A stretch of 64,000 nt of DNA from assembly GCF_035552695.1 (NCBI RefSeq), contig NZ_DASZKT010000258.1:56091-120090 (forward strand), read 5' to 3'. Positions 17,446-24,854 of this stretch are shown here, piece after piece (within the stretch, counting starts at the first letter, position 1; each line of letters opens with the position of its first letter). A model generated the notes under the pieces. It was given only the letters and a program-made list of their open reading frames with translations, did no database searches and was not told the DNA's origin. The DNA comes from Actinospica sp035552695. Lineage in GTDB: Bacteria > Actinomycetota > Actinomycetes > Streptomycetales > Catenulisporaceae. The position numbers were made by a program, and so were the translations under genes.

Positions 17446-18873
17446 TCAATCGATCGGCGCCGGCCGCAGCGGCACGGTGTCCGGGTGCAGCGTCGTGCGG
17501 GCGACGGCGCGCACCCGGGTGCCGGGTACGGATTCGAGCCGGTAGCGGCTCAGCACGGCGCAGAGCACGCCGTAGATCTCCGTCCACGCATACCCCTCGC
17601 CGAGGCAGCCGCGCGGCCCCATGCCGAAGGGCAGGTAGTAGGCCGCGACGAGGTCCGGGTCGGGGTCGATCCAACGGTCCGGGTCGAAGCGCTCCGGGTC
17701 CGGGAACGCGGCCGGATCGCGGTGCAGGCCGTAGAAATTGAGCAGCACCTGGCTGCGCGCGGGCACGAGCGTGTCGTTCATCCGCACGTCGTGCAGCGGG
17801 CGGCGGCCGAGGATCCAGCCCGGCGGGTAGAGCCGCAGGATCTCCTTCACGAACCGTTCGGTCAGCGCGAGGCCGCGCATCTCGGCGACGGTCGGCGCGC
17901 GGCCCTCGGTGACTTCGAGCACTTCGTCGCGAATCCGTCGCTGCAGCTCGGGATCGGCGGCGAGCAGGTGCAGCGCCCAGGCCAGGACCCCGGCGACGGT
18001 CTCGGTCCCGGCGAGCAGCAGAGTCATTATCTCGTCGTGCGCCTGCGCGTCGGTCAGGCCGGTGCCGTCCTCGTCCACGGCGGCGAGCAGGATGGACAGC
18101 AGCGTCGGCTGCTCCGCCGCGCCCACTCCGTCCGCCCCGTCCGCATCGGCGGCCGCGGCGCGTTCGCGGTGCCGCGCCACCATGCCGTCGGCCACGGCGT
18201 GCACCGCGGCGAGGGACTGCTCGAAGCGGCGGTTGCCGGGCGTGGGCAGCCGTTCCAGGGTCCTGATCGGTAGCAGGGCCCTGCGACCGGCGCCGGAGAG
18301 CAGCTCGGGGAGGGCGGCCATGACCTCGTCGGCGTCCACCTCGGAGCCGGACATGGAGTGGGTGACCAGCCGCATGGCCAGCATCCGCATCTCCGCGGCC
18401 GCGTCCAGGACGTTTCCGGCGGCCGCGGCCCCGGCCCAGCGCGTGTCCAGGAATCCCGCCGTCTGACCGGCCATCTCGAGCGCGTAGCGGTCCACCGCGG
18501 AGTGGTCGAACGCGGAGCGCACCAGCTTCTTGTTCCTGCGGTGCGCGGACCCGCTCGAGGTGCCCACGCCGTCGCCGATCAGGGACCTGAGGGTGTCGAA
18601 CTGGAAGCCCTTGTCGTAGTCCGCCGCGTCCTGCACCAGGATCGAGCGGATCAGGGTCGGATCGGTCACCAGGTACGCGCGCACCGGACCGAGCCGGGCG
18701 ATCGTCACCGGACCGAGGCGGCCCGCGGATGCGAGCAGCGACAGGGGATCGCGCAGCAGCGCCGGCGCGTGGCCGAGCACCGGCCAGGCACCGGGCAGCG
18801 GCGCCGCGGCGGCGTCGACGGAGTCGGTCGAGGCGAAGGGGACGGCGTCGGGCGCCGGCATCTGACGGTTCAT
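17446..18873 (-). CDS. Cytochrome P450, likely terpene-tailoring
   Basis: A 475-residue soluble P450. The I-helix oxygen-activation motif is LLLAGTETVAG; the K-helix ExxR is KEILRLYPP; the heme loop is FGMGPRGCLG with axial Cys423. The start is ATG 18873; the frame stays open upstream but runs into the divergent phosphatase's leader. The protein is longer than the typical ~400-residue bacterial P450s and has the 'PERFDPDRW' and 'FGxGxRxCxG' style of terpene hydroxylases such as CYP170-like enzymes; subfamily is not asserted. Tail-to-tail with the terpene synthase, suggesting oxidation of its product. No ferredoxin or reductase gene is adjacent, so a housekeeping redox partner must serve. Confidence 0.93.
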   Translation of the reverse strand: MNRQMPAPDAVPFASTDSVDAAAAPLPGAWPVLGHAPALLRDPLSLLASAGRLGPVTIARLGPVRAYLVTDPTLIRSILVQDAADYDKGFQFDTLRSLIGDGVGTSSGSAHRRNKKLVRSAFDHSAVDRYALEMAGQTAGFLDTRWAGAAAAGNVLDAAAEMRMLAMRLVTHSMSGSEVDADEVMAALPELLSGAGRRALLPIRTLERLPTPGNRRFEQSLAAVHAVADGMVARHRERAAAADADGADGVGAAEQPTLLSILLAAVDEDGTGLTDAQAHDEIMTLLLAGTETVAGVLAWALHLLAADPELQRRIRDEVLEVTEGRAPTVAEMRGLALTERFVKEILRLYPPGWILGRRPLHDVRMNDTLVPARSQVLLNFYGLHRDPAAFPDPERFDPDRWIDPDPDLVAAYYLPFGMGPRGCLGEGYAWTEIYGVLCAVLSRYRLESVPGTRVRAVARTTLHPDTVPLRPAPID

Positions 18874-19052
18874 GAGAAATTCCACGCTAGCGCGTTCGAT
18901 GCGGGCCCGGAAGGAGCGGACGAAGCGTGTCGGGGGGCGCCGTACGGCGCCCGATTTTCCACTCCCGAGACCTGATTCTTCCCGAAAAACGACGCCGGAG
19001 GGCGACGATGCGGCTACCGTATGGCTGTCAGCGGAAAACGAGGAGGCGGTCG

Positions 19053-20813
19053 ATGACGCCATCCGCGAGCGATCCCCGCACGGCCAAGGGCCCGGGCGGG
19101 GTGGCCACGCTGCCCCCGAACGGCGGCAACCGACCGGCCGGCGGTCCACGCGATTCCGGGCGCGGCAAGCGCGAACAGTCCGGAAACGTGGGATACCGGC
19201 CGGGAAGCAACGGAGGTTGGGAAGAACTCGGCTTCACCCCGAGCGGTTTCGACGCCGCCGCGGGCTTCTACAACTGGGTGCTCGGCACCGGCGAGGTGAT
19301 CTGCGACGACCAGACCTACCAGCTGCACGGTCTCGAGCCGGACCCGGTGCTGCGCTTCGAGGCCTTCCTCGGCCAGGTGCCGCCGGAGGACGTGGCGGAC
19401 CTGCTGGAGATGCTCGACCCGCTGCTCGCGCGGGTGGGCGACTACGTCTTCGAATACCGCGTGCAGCTGCCGGACGGCCGGATACGCACGCTGGAGACCC
19501 GGGGCCGGGTCATCGCCGATCCGACGACCGGCGGGCCGAGCCGGATGATGGGCATCATCATCGACGTCACCGAGCGGCGCGCCGCCGAGATCGAGGCGCT
19601 GCGCCGGGCCGCGGTGGCGGCGCGGATGCAGGAGGTCACCGCGGGCCTGGCCAGCGCGGGTTCGCTGGCCGAGCTGCGCACCGCGGTCACCGCCGCGCTG
19701 CCCGCCCTCGGCGCGACCGGGCTGCTGGTGACGGACGCCGGCCAGCCGGCCGAGGTGATCCTGGAGGCCGGGAACCTGGGGATGGCCGCGGGACGGGTGC
19801 GGATCGGCCCGGACGGCCCGGTGCGCACGGCCGCCTCCACCGGGGATCCGCTGTTCTTCACGGAGGCGTCCGAGCTGCGGCGCCGTTTCCCGCAGTCGGT
19901 GGAGGCGATGCGCGCGACCGGCGCGGTCGCCTCGGCGGTGATCCCGATAGGGGGCGTGCCGCGGATGCGCGGAGTGTGCATGATCGGCTTCGACTCGCCG
20001 CGTGCCTTCGACGCGCCGGAGCGGGCCTTCCTGGTGCTGGCGGCCAGCGCGATCGGCCAGGCCGTGCACCGGGCCAGGATCCATGACATCGAGCTCGCCC
20101 TGGCGATGGCGCTGCAGGGCGGAATGCTGCCGCGGGCGCTGCGCCCCGGTCCCGGCGTGGAGCTCGCGCACCGCTACGAGGCGGCCACCACCGGGATCCA
20201 GGTCGGCGGCGACTGGTTCGACTCGGTGCACTGCGTGGACGGCACGACGCTGCTCATCATCGGCGACGTCGAGGGCCACAACGTGCAGGCCGCGGGCATG
20301 ATGTACCGGCTGCGAACCACGCTGCTGGCCTACGCCGGGCAGAGCTCTGACGTCAGCGCTCTGATGCAGCGGGCGAACGCCTTCGTCTGCGAGGTCAACG
20401 AGGACGCGGAGAATCCGCTGTTCGCCACCTGCCTGATCGCGCTGATCGACCCGGAGCGGCGGACCCTCGCGGTCAGCCGGGCCGGGCACATCCCGCCGGT
20501 GCTCGCGATCGGCGCGGAGAAGTGCTCGGTGCACCACAACGAGCCGGGCGTGCCGCTGGGCGTGCTGGAGGACTACGACTTCCCGGTCTGGACGGTGCCC
20601 TACCACCCGGGCTCGATGCTGATGCTGTGCACCGACGGGCTGCTCGAGAGCATGGACAACAACCTGGACAAGGGCCTCGGCCGCTGCCGCGCGGTGCTCG
20701 ACGGGCAGCGCGAGGAGAAGCTGGACACGGTGGCCGACGAACTGCTGGCCGCCAACCGTCCGGACGGGCCCTGGAAGGACGACGTCGCCCTGCTGGTCGC
20801 CCGACTTGGCTGA
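19053..20813 (+). CDS. PAS-GAF-PP2C (SpoIIE-type) serine phosphatase
   Basis: A 586-residue signalling phosphatase. After a disordered Gly/Pro-rich N-terminus, a PAS fold covers about residues 65-180 (FYNWVLGTGEVICDDQTYQL, ending in MMGIIIDVTERR). A GAF-like domain spans 190-350. A PPM/SpoIIE phosphatase domain starts at MLPRALRPGPGVELAHRY and contains VGGDWFDSV, IGDVEGHNVQAAGM and CTDGLLES with metal-binding Asp residues. Such proteins dephosphorylate anti-anti-sigma factors in response to a cue sensed by PAS/GAF. No partner anti-sigma gene is adjacent. ATG 19053 is chosen for its upstream GAGGAGG; an in-frame ATG at 18927 would add 42 low-quality residues. Confidence 0.93.
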   Translation: MTPSASDPRTAKGPGGVATLPPNGGNRPAGGPRDSGRGKREQSGNVGYRPGSNGGWEELGFTPSGFDAAAGFYNWVLGTGEVICDDQTYQLHGLEPDPVLRFEAFLGQVPPEDVADLLEMLDPLLARVGDYVFEYRVQLPDGRIRTLETRGRVIADPTTGGPSRMMGIIIDVTERRAAEIEALRRAAVAARMQEVTAGLASAGSLAELRTAVTAALPALGATGLLVTDAGQPAEVILEAGNLGMAAGRVRIGPDGPVRTAASTGDPLFFTEASELRRRFPQSVEAMRATGAVASAVIPIGGVPRMRGVCMIGFDSPRAFDAPERAFLVLAASAIGQAVHRARIHDIELALAMALQGGMLPRALRPGPGVELAHRYEAATTGIQVGGDWFDSVHCVDGTTLLIIGDVEGHNVQAAGMMYRLRTTLLAYAGQSSDVSALMQRANAFVCEVNEDAENPLFATCLIALIDPERRTLAVSRAGHIPPVLAIGAEKCSVHHNEPGVPLGVLEDYDFPVWTVPYHPGSMLMLCTDGLLESMDNNLDKGLGRCRAVLDGQREEKLDTVADELLAANRPDGPWKDDVALLVARLG

Positions 20814-20850
20814 TCGCGACGAAATACGTAGGGCCGCACGACACCCACTG

Positions 20851-20883
20851 GGTAGGATCCGAAGTGCCGAGTCGGATCCTACC
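20851..20883. promoter_or_regulatory. Perfect 12-bp inverted repeat before the SDR gene
   Basis: Arms 20851-20862 and 20872-20883 (GGTAGGATCCGA and its exact complement) surround a 9-nt spacer. The repeat ends 13 nt before the ATG of the SDR gene, just upstream of its GAGGGG ribosome-binding site. It lacks a T-tract on either side, so an operator or leader hairpin is more likely than a terminator for the preceding phosphatase gene. Confidence 0.6.
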
Positions 20884-20896
20884 GAGGGGACGTACG

Positions 20897-21658
20897 ATGA
20901 CTGACAGACTTTCCGGCTGCGCGGCGCTGGTGACGGGGGCGTCCAGCGGAATCGGCCAGGCCACGGCGGCCGAGCTGGCCTCGCTGGGTGCGCACGTGGT
21001 GGCCGTGGCGCGGCGCAAGGACCGTCTCGACGAGCTCGTGGCGCGGATCGAGACCGACGGCGGCTCCGCGAGTGCGATCGTCGCCGACATCACCGAGGAG
21101 GCCGCCGCGCAGGACGTCGTGGCGCAGACCGTCGAGCGGCACGGCCGGCTGGACATCCTGGTCAACAACGCCGGCGTGATGCTGCTCGGCCCGACCGCGG
21201 AGGCCAGCGTCGAGGACTGGAAGCGGATGGTCGACCTCAACGTCCTCGGCCTGCTCTACTGCACGCACGCCGCGCTGCCGCACCTGCTCGAGGCGGCCGA
21301 GAACGGCCCGCGCCGGGTCTCCGACCTGGTCAACGTGAGCTCGATCGGCGGTCGCACGGTGCGTCCCGGCAGCCAGGTCTACAACCTCACCAAGTGGGGC
21401 GTGGGCGCGCTCAGCGAATCGATGCGGCAGGAACTCGCCTCGAAGCACGTGCGCGTCTCGGTGATCGAGCCCGGACCGACGCACACCGAACTGCAGGAGG
21501 CCAACCGCCCGGAGATCCTCGCGCAGATCCGCAGCCGTCAGGACGGTCTCGAACTGCTGAACCCGCGGGATCTCGCGGACGCGATCGGCTACATGGTCAC
21601 CCGGCCCCGGCACGTCAACGTGAACGAGATCATGGTCCGTCCGACCGAAGTCGCCTGA
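20897..21658 (+). CDS. NAD(P)-dependent short-chain dehydrogenase (YdfG-like)
   Basis: A 253-residue classical SDR. The cofactor motif TGASSGIG is at residues 14-21, NNAG near 90, and the catalytic triad is Ser in VNVSSIGG with the Tyr-x-x-x-Lys pair in YNLTKWG. Basic residues after the second strand (VARRKDRLD) favour NADPH. The substrate is unknown; the closest pattern is the serine/3-hydroxy-acid dehydrogenase-like YdfG group. ATG 20897 follows GAGGGG. It is separated from the PPOX-fold gene downstream by 14 nt, so the two are probably one transcript. Confidence 0.9.
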   Translation: MTDRLSGCAALVTGASSGIGQATAAELASLGAHVVAVARRKDRLDELVARIETDGGSASAIVADITEEAAAQDVVAQTVERHGRLDILVNNAGVMLLGPTAEASVEDWKRMVDLNVLGLLYCTHAALPHLLEAAENGPRRVSDLVNVSSIGGRTVRPGSQVYNLTKWGVGALSESMRQELASKHVRVSVIEPGPTHTELQEANRPEILAQIRSRQDGLELLNPRDLADAIGYMVTRPRHVNVNEIMVRPTEVA

Positions 21659-21672
21659 AGGGGGCACCCGCG

Positions 21673-22260
21673 ATGGCTACGTACTACGACGAGATCACCC
21701 CGAAGCTGCTGAAGTTCATCGACAAGCAGAACATGTTCTTCGTGGCGACCGCTCCGCTCGGCGACGGGCGCGTCAACGTCTCGCCGAAGGGCTACAAGGA
21801 CACCTTCAAGGCCCTCGACGCGCACACCTTCGCGTACCTGGAGCTGTTCGGCAGCGGCATCGAGACCAAGGCGCACCTGCGGGACAACTCGCGGATCACG
21901 ATCATGTTCTGCTCGTTCGACCGCGAGTCCAACATCGTCCGGCTCTATGGCACCGGCCGCTACGTGCGCCCGGACGACGGCGAGTTCCGCGAGTTCGCGC
22001 CGCACTTCAACCTGGAACATCCCGGGCTGCGCGGCCTGATCGTGGTGGATGTCCAGAGCACGCAGGCGTCGTGCGGCTACTCGGTCCCGTATATGGAGAT
22101 CAAGGACGAGCGGCCGGTGCTGGACACCGTGCACGGCCGCAGGCAGCCGGAGGAGTGGGCGCAGCGCGTGGCCGAGGTCAACAACAAGAGCATCGACGGC
22201 CTACCCGGCCTCGAACCCGACCACCCGCTGCCCACGGACGTGCCGCGCACGTACGCCTAG
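21673..22260 (+). CDS. Pyridoxamine 5'-phosphate oxidase-fold protein
   Basis: A 195-residue flavin/F420-type split-barrel protein. The N-terminal FVATAPLGDGRVNVSPKG and later SRITIMFCSFD and VRLYGTGRYV are the strands that hold the cofactor in this superfamily. It lacks the full set of PNPOx substrate residues, so it is not assigned to vitamin B6 synthesis. FMN- or F420-dependent reduction or heme/flavin binding are all possible. ATG 21673 is preceded by a strong AAGGGGG. Co-directional with the SDR; its stop overlaps the stop of the convergent rhodanese gene by 3 nt. Confidence 0.87.
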   Translation: MATYYDEITPKLLKFIDKQNMFFVATAPLGDGRVNVSPKGYKDTFKALDAHTFAYLELFGSGIETKAHLRDNSRITIMFCSFDRESNIVRLYGTGRYVRPDDGEFREFAPHFNLEHPGLRGLIVVDVQSTQASCGYSVPYMEIKDERPVLDTVHGRRQPEEWAQRVAEVNNKSIDGLPGLEPDHPLPTDVPRTYA

Positions 22261-22610
22261 ACGTCGTAGGCGTGTCCTTCGCGCACCCAGTATTCGAAGC
22301 CGCCGATCATCTCGCGGACGGGGTAGCCGAGCTTGGCGAACTCCAGCGCGGCCTTCGTCGCGCCGTTGCAGCCGGGACCCCAGCAGTAGGTGACGACGGA
22401 GGTCCCCGGCGGAATCAGCTCGGCGGCGCGGCTTTCGATCTCGCGCGTGGGCAGGTGGATGGCGCCCGGCACATGGCCCTTGTCCCAGGCATCACGCGAA
22501 CGGGAGTCGACGAGGACGAAGCCCGGCGCCTCGGTCTCCATGGCGACGTGCACGTCGGCGACGTCTGTCTCGAACGTGAGCTTGGCCGCGAAATGTTCGA
22601 TGGCTGTCAT
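22257..22610 (-). CDS. Single-domain rhodanese-like protein
   Basis: A 117-residue rhodanese domain. The entry strand FVLVDSRSRDAWDKGHVPGAIHLP and the active-site loop YCWGPGCNGATKAA are conserved; the loop Cys after Tyr is the persulfide carrier, and a second Cys five residues later is common in this subgroup. The role is sulfane-sulfur transfer from thiosulfate or another donor. ATG 22610 replaces the longer open frame because the upstream portion crosses the divergent promoter. Divergent from a GlxA/AraC-family regulator (71-nt spacer), which is the likely regulator. Confidence 0.9.
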   Translation of the reverse strand: MTAIEHFAAKLTFETDVADVHVAMETEAPGFVLVDSRSRDAWDKGHVPGAIHLPTREIESRAAELIPPGTSVVTYCWGPGCNGATKAALEFAKLGYPVREMIGGFEYWVREGHAYDV

Positions 22611-22681
22611 GGTGTTCAGGATCGCGGTCCGGCTCTCTCGCCAGAAGTGGCGTGAACGCCATGGTTCGCTAAGATCACGCC

Positions 22682-23653
22682 ATGCTGCGTATCGAACGTG
22701 CCGCGGGACCAACAGTGGCCGCGTACCTGTTCGAGGGGATGTCAGCCTTCGAGCTCGGCTGCGTCACCGAGGTCTTCGCGCTGCCGAGGCCGGAGTTGGG
22801 CGTGCCGTGGTACGAGTTCAGGGCGTGCGCGGAGACCCGGAGGCCGCTGCGTGCGCTGGGCGGATTCAGTCTCGCGGCCGAGTACGGCATGGAGGATTTC
22901 ACGGCCGCGGACACGCTGATCGTGACCGCGGTGCCGGACGTGCGCGGCGAGATTCCCGCCGGTCTGATCGCCGCACTGAGAGCGGCGAACGAACGCGGCG
23001 CGCGGATCGTCTCCATCTGCTCGGGGGCCTTCGCGCTGGCCGAGGCCGGCCTGCTGGACGGCCTCGGCGCGACGACGCACTGGCGGTACGCGGACGTGTT
23101 CCGGCAGCGCTTTCCGGCTGTGCGGCTGGATCCGGACGTGCTGTACGTGGACGAGGGCAGGGTGCTGACAGGCGCGGGCAGCGCGGCCGGTCTTGACCTG
23201 TGCCTGCACCTGATCCGCCTGGACCACGGCTCGGCGGTGGCCAACGCCGTGGCCCGGCGGCTGGTGCTGCCGCCGCACCGGGACGGCGGCCAGGCGCAGT
23301 TCATCGAGACCGCGGTGAGCAGGCGGGCCGGGGATGACGGCGTGGCCAGGTCGCTCGACTGGGCGCTGGAGAACCTGTCCAGGCCGATCTCGGTCGCCGA
23401 CCTGGCGCAGGTCGCGAACGTCTCGGCGCGCAGCTATCTGCGGCACTTCGCGCGCGCGACCGGCACCTCGCCGCTGCGCTGGCTCGTCCGGCAGCGCCTC
23501 GCCGCGGCACGGGAGTTGCTGGAGACCGGCGACGCCTCGATCGAGCAGGTCGGCGCCGCCGTCGGATTCGCCGACCCGGCCACCTTCCGGCACCACTTCA
23601 CCCGCGCCGTCGGCACGCCGCCCTCCGCCTACCGCAGGACGTTCCGCGGCTGA
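22682..23653 (+). CDS. GlxA-family transcriptional regulator (DJ-1/PfpI-like plus AraC HTH)
   Basis: A 323-residue regulator. Residues ~10-175 form a DJ-1/PfpI-like sensor with the nucleophile-elbow ICSGAFALAEAGLLDG, and residues ~220-322 an AraC/XylS double HTH (ISVADLAQVANVSARSYLRHFARATG and IEQVGAAVGFADPATFRHHFTRAVG). In this family the amidase-like part binds a small ligand rather than catalysing. The divergent arrangement with the rhodanese gene is the kind of regulator-target pairing usual for GlxA proteins. The ligand is unknown. Confidence 0.92.
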   Translation: MLRIERAAGPTVAAYLFEGMSAFELGCVTEVFALPRPELGVPWYEFRACAETRRPLRALGGFSLAAEYGMEDFTAADTLIVTAVPDVRGEIPAGLIAALRAANERGARIVSICSGAFALAEAGLLDGLGATTHWRYADVFRQRFPAVRLDPDVLYVDEGRVLTGAGSAAGLDLCLHLIRLDHGSAVANAVARRLVLPPHRDGGQAQFIETAVSRRAGDDGVARSLDWALENLSRPISVADLAQVANVSARSYLRHFARATGTSPLRWLVRQRLAAARELLETGDASIEQVGAAVGFADPATFRHHFTRAVGTPPSAYRRTFRG

Positions 23654-23682
23654 CGGCCGGACCGACCGCGGCCGGCCGTCGC

Positions 23683-23934
23683 TCAGCAGCAGCCCGCGAC
23701 GTCGAAGTTGGGATCCACCTCGACCAACTCCTCGTAGTCGGCGCCGGACGCGTGCCGGCGGGCCCACGCCTCGACCGAGCGCAGCCTGGCGCGGCAGGAC
23801 AGGTGCTGTTCGAGCGCCTCGGCGACGATCGCGGCCGCCGTCACGCTCTCGTCCTGCGCGGCCAGTTCGACGCGGTCCCACAACTGCCGGGGGATGCCGA
23901 CCGACACCTCGAGCATGGATTCCATGCCGTCCAT
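23683..23934 (-). CDS. Small ribbon-helix-helix-like protein
   Basis: An 83-residue protein. The N-terminal pattern is a DNA-contacting strand (LEVSVGIPRQLWDRV) then two helices (ELAAQDESVTAAAIVAEALEQHL), as in CopG/Arc-type proteins. The C-terminal half (residues ~50-83) is acidic and ends DPNFDVAGCC, with two terminal cysteines. Antitoxins often have this design, with the tail neutralising a toxin, but no toxin gene adjoins it. ATG 23934 is preferred; two further in-frame Met codons lie 3 and 6 residues on. It may be a stand-alone regulator. Confidence 0.72.
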   Translation of the reverse strand: MDGMESMLEVSVGIPRQLWDRVELAAQDESVTAAAIVAEALEQHLSCRARLRSVEAWARRHASGADYEELVEVDPNFDVAGCC

Positions 23935-24011
23935 GGTGCTGAGCTCCGCGCCCGGTCCAAGGTGACATTCCGCGCTTCCACTCGAAGGAGTGACATCACA
24001 CGGCGCGTCTC

Positions 24012-24533
24012 TTATTCGAGGGTTGAGAGCAGGGCCCGGAGATGGTCCGCGAGCGCGGAGCGATTCTCCGGCGGCAGCTGCCCGAGCGCCTCGCTCTGCA
24101 CGACCAGGCCCGCGGCAAGAGCCTCGTCGACCACCGCGCGGCCCTTGTCGGTCAGGCAGGCCTTCAGCGCCCGGCGGTCGCCGGGATCGGGGCAGCGGTC
24201 GACGAGCCCGGCCTTCTGCAGCTTGTCCAGCCGGCCGGTCATCCCGCCGGTGGTCAGCATCAGCGACTCGGCCAGCGCGGTGGGCGAGAGCGAGAAGGGC
24301 TCGCCGGAGCGGCGCAGCGTGGCGAGCACGTCGAACTCGCCGCGGCCGATCCCGAAGCGGGCGTAGACCTGCTCGATGCGGTCGCCCATCGCCCGCGCGA
24401 GCCGGTAGATCCGGCCGAACACGGCCATCGGCTCGGTATCCAGCTCGGGGCGCTCCCGGTGCCACTGCGCGGTGATCCGGTCGACCGCGTCGGCCGTCCC
24501 GGGGCGGGCTGCGGAGTCCAGTTCGGAGGCCAT
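24012..24533 (-). CDS. MarR-family transcriptional regulator
   Basis: A 173-residue winged-helix repressor. The dimerisation helix (VFGRIYRLARAMGDRIEQVY), the recognition region (LSPTALAESLMLTTGGMTGRLDKLQKAGLV) and the wing (RCPDPGDRRALKACLT) are all in place. Divergent from an EamA-type exporter that is now a remnant, the standard arrangement in which MarR represses an adjacent efflux gene. With the target destroyed it may now act only on itself or on the following questin-oxidase-like gene. Confidence 0.93.
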   Translation of the reverse strand: MASELDSAARPGTADAVDRITAQWHRERPELDTEPMAVFGRIYRLARAMGDRIEQVYARFGIGRGEFDVLATLRRSGEPFSLSPTALAESLMLTTGGMTGRLDKLQKAGLVDRCPDPGDRRALKACLTDKGRAVVDEALAAGLVVQSEALGQLPPENRSALADHLRALLSTLE

Positions 24534-24557
24534 GCCACCAGTATGCCAGATACCCCA

Positions 24558-24596
24558 AGTGCTAAGTAGTTGCCAGCTAAGTTGCTTAGCACTAAG
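24558..24596. promoter_or_regulatory. Probable MarR operator with repeated GCTAAG/CTTAGC half-sites
   Basis: The 71-nt divergent spacer between marR and the exporter remnant holds four half-sites: GCTAAG at 24561, GCTAAG at 24576, CTTAGC at 24585 and CTAAG at 24592. The middle two form a 15-bp palindrome with a 3-nt spacer. The outermost pair (AGTGCTAAG 24558-24566 and CTTAGCACT 24585-24593) form a longer one. This AT-richer stretch is a typical MarR operator by position. Confidence 0.72.
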
Positions 24597-24604
24597 CTAC
24601 TTTC

Positions 24605-24833
24605 ATGCAAGCTTCCCGGACGCGGCTCACGCTCGCCACCGCCGTCGCCCCGCTGACCTGGGGCAGCACGTACGCGGTCACCACCCAGTGGCTGCCGTCC
24701 GGCGAGCCGCTGATCACTGCGACCGCGCGTGCGCTGCCCGCCGGGCTGCTGCCGCTCGCCGTCCCCTGCAACTCCTCGGACTGGCCCTCGCCCTCAGCGG
24801 CACGGTCCTCGGCCAGCTCCGTCCCACCACTTC
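24605..24833 (+). pseudogene. Remnant of an EamA/DMT-family exporter gene
   Basis: The first ~50 codons read as the start of an EamA transporter (TLATAVAPLTWGSTYAVTTQWL, then EPLITATARALPAGLLPLAV). At about 24763 the sequence changes frame and continues as the C-terminal end of the same family (LQLLGLALALSGTVLGQL at 24766-24819). Roughly 200-plus internal codons are missing. The simplest history is one internal deletion that joined the beginning and end of the gene out of frame. The divergent MarR gene and its operator remain. Confidence 0.8.
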
Positions 24834-24854
24834 CGGAAAGGCAGTGTCGCCATC

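Noticed and set aside
16479..18873. Geosmin or 2-methylisoborneol locus
   Set aside because: The cyclase is a single 314-residue domain rather than the double-domain geosmin synthase, and no C-methyltransferase gene is adjacent.
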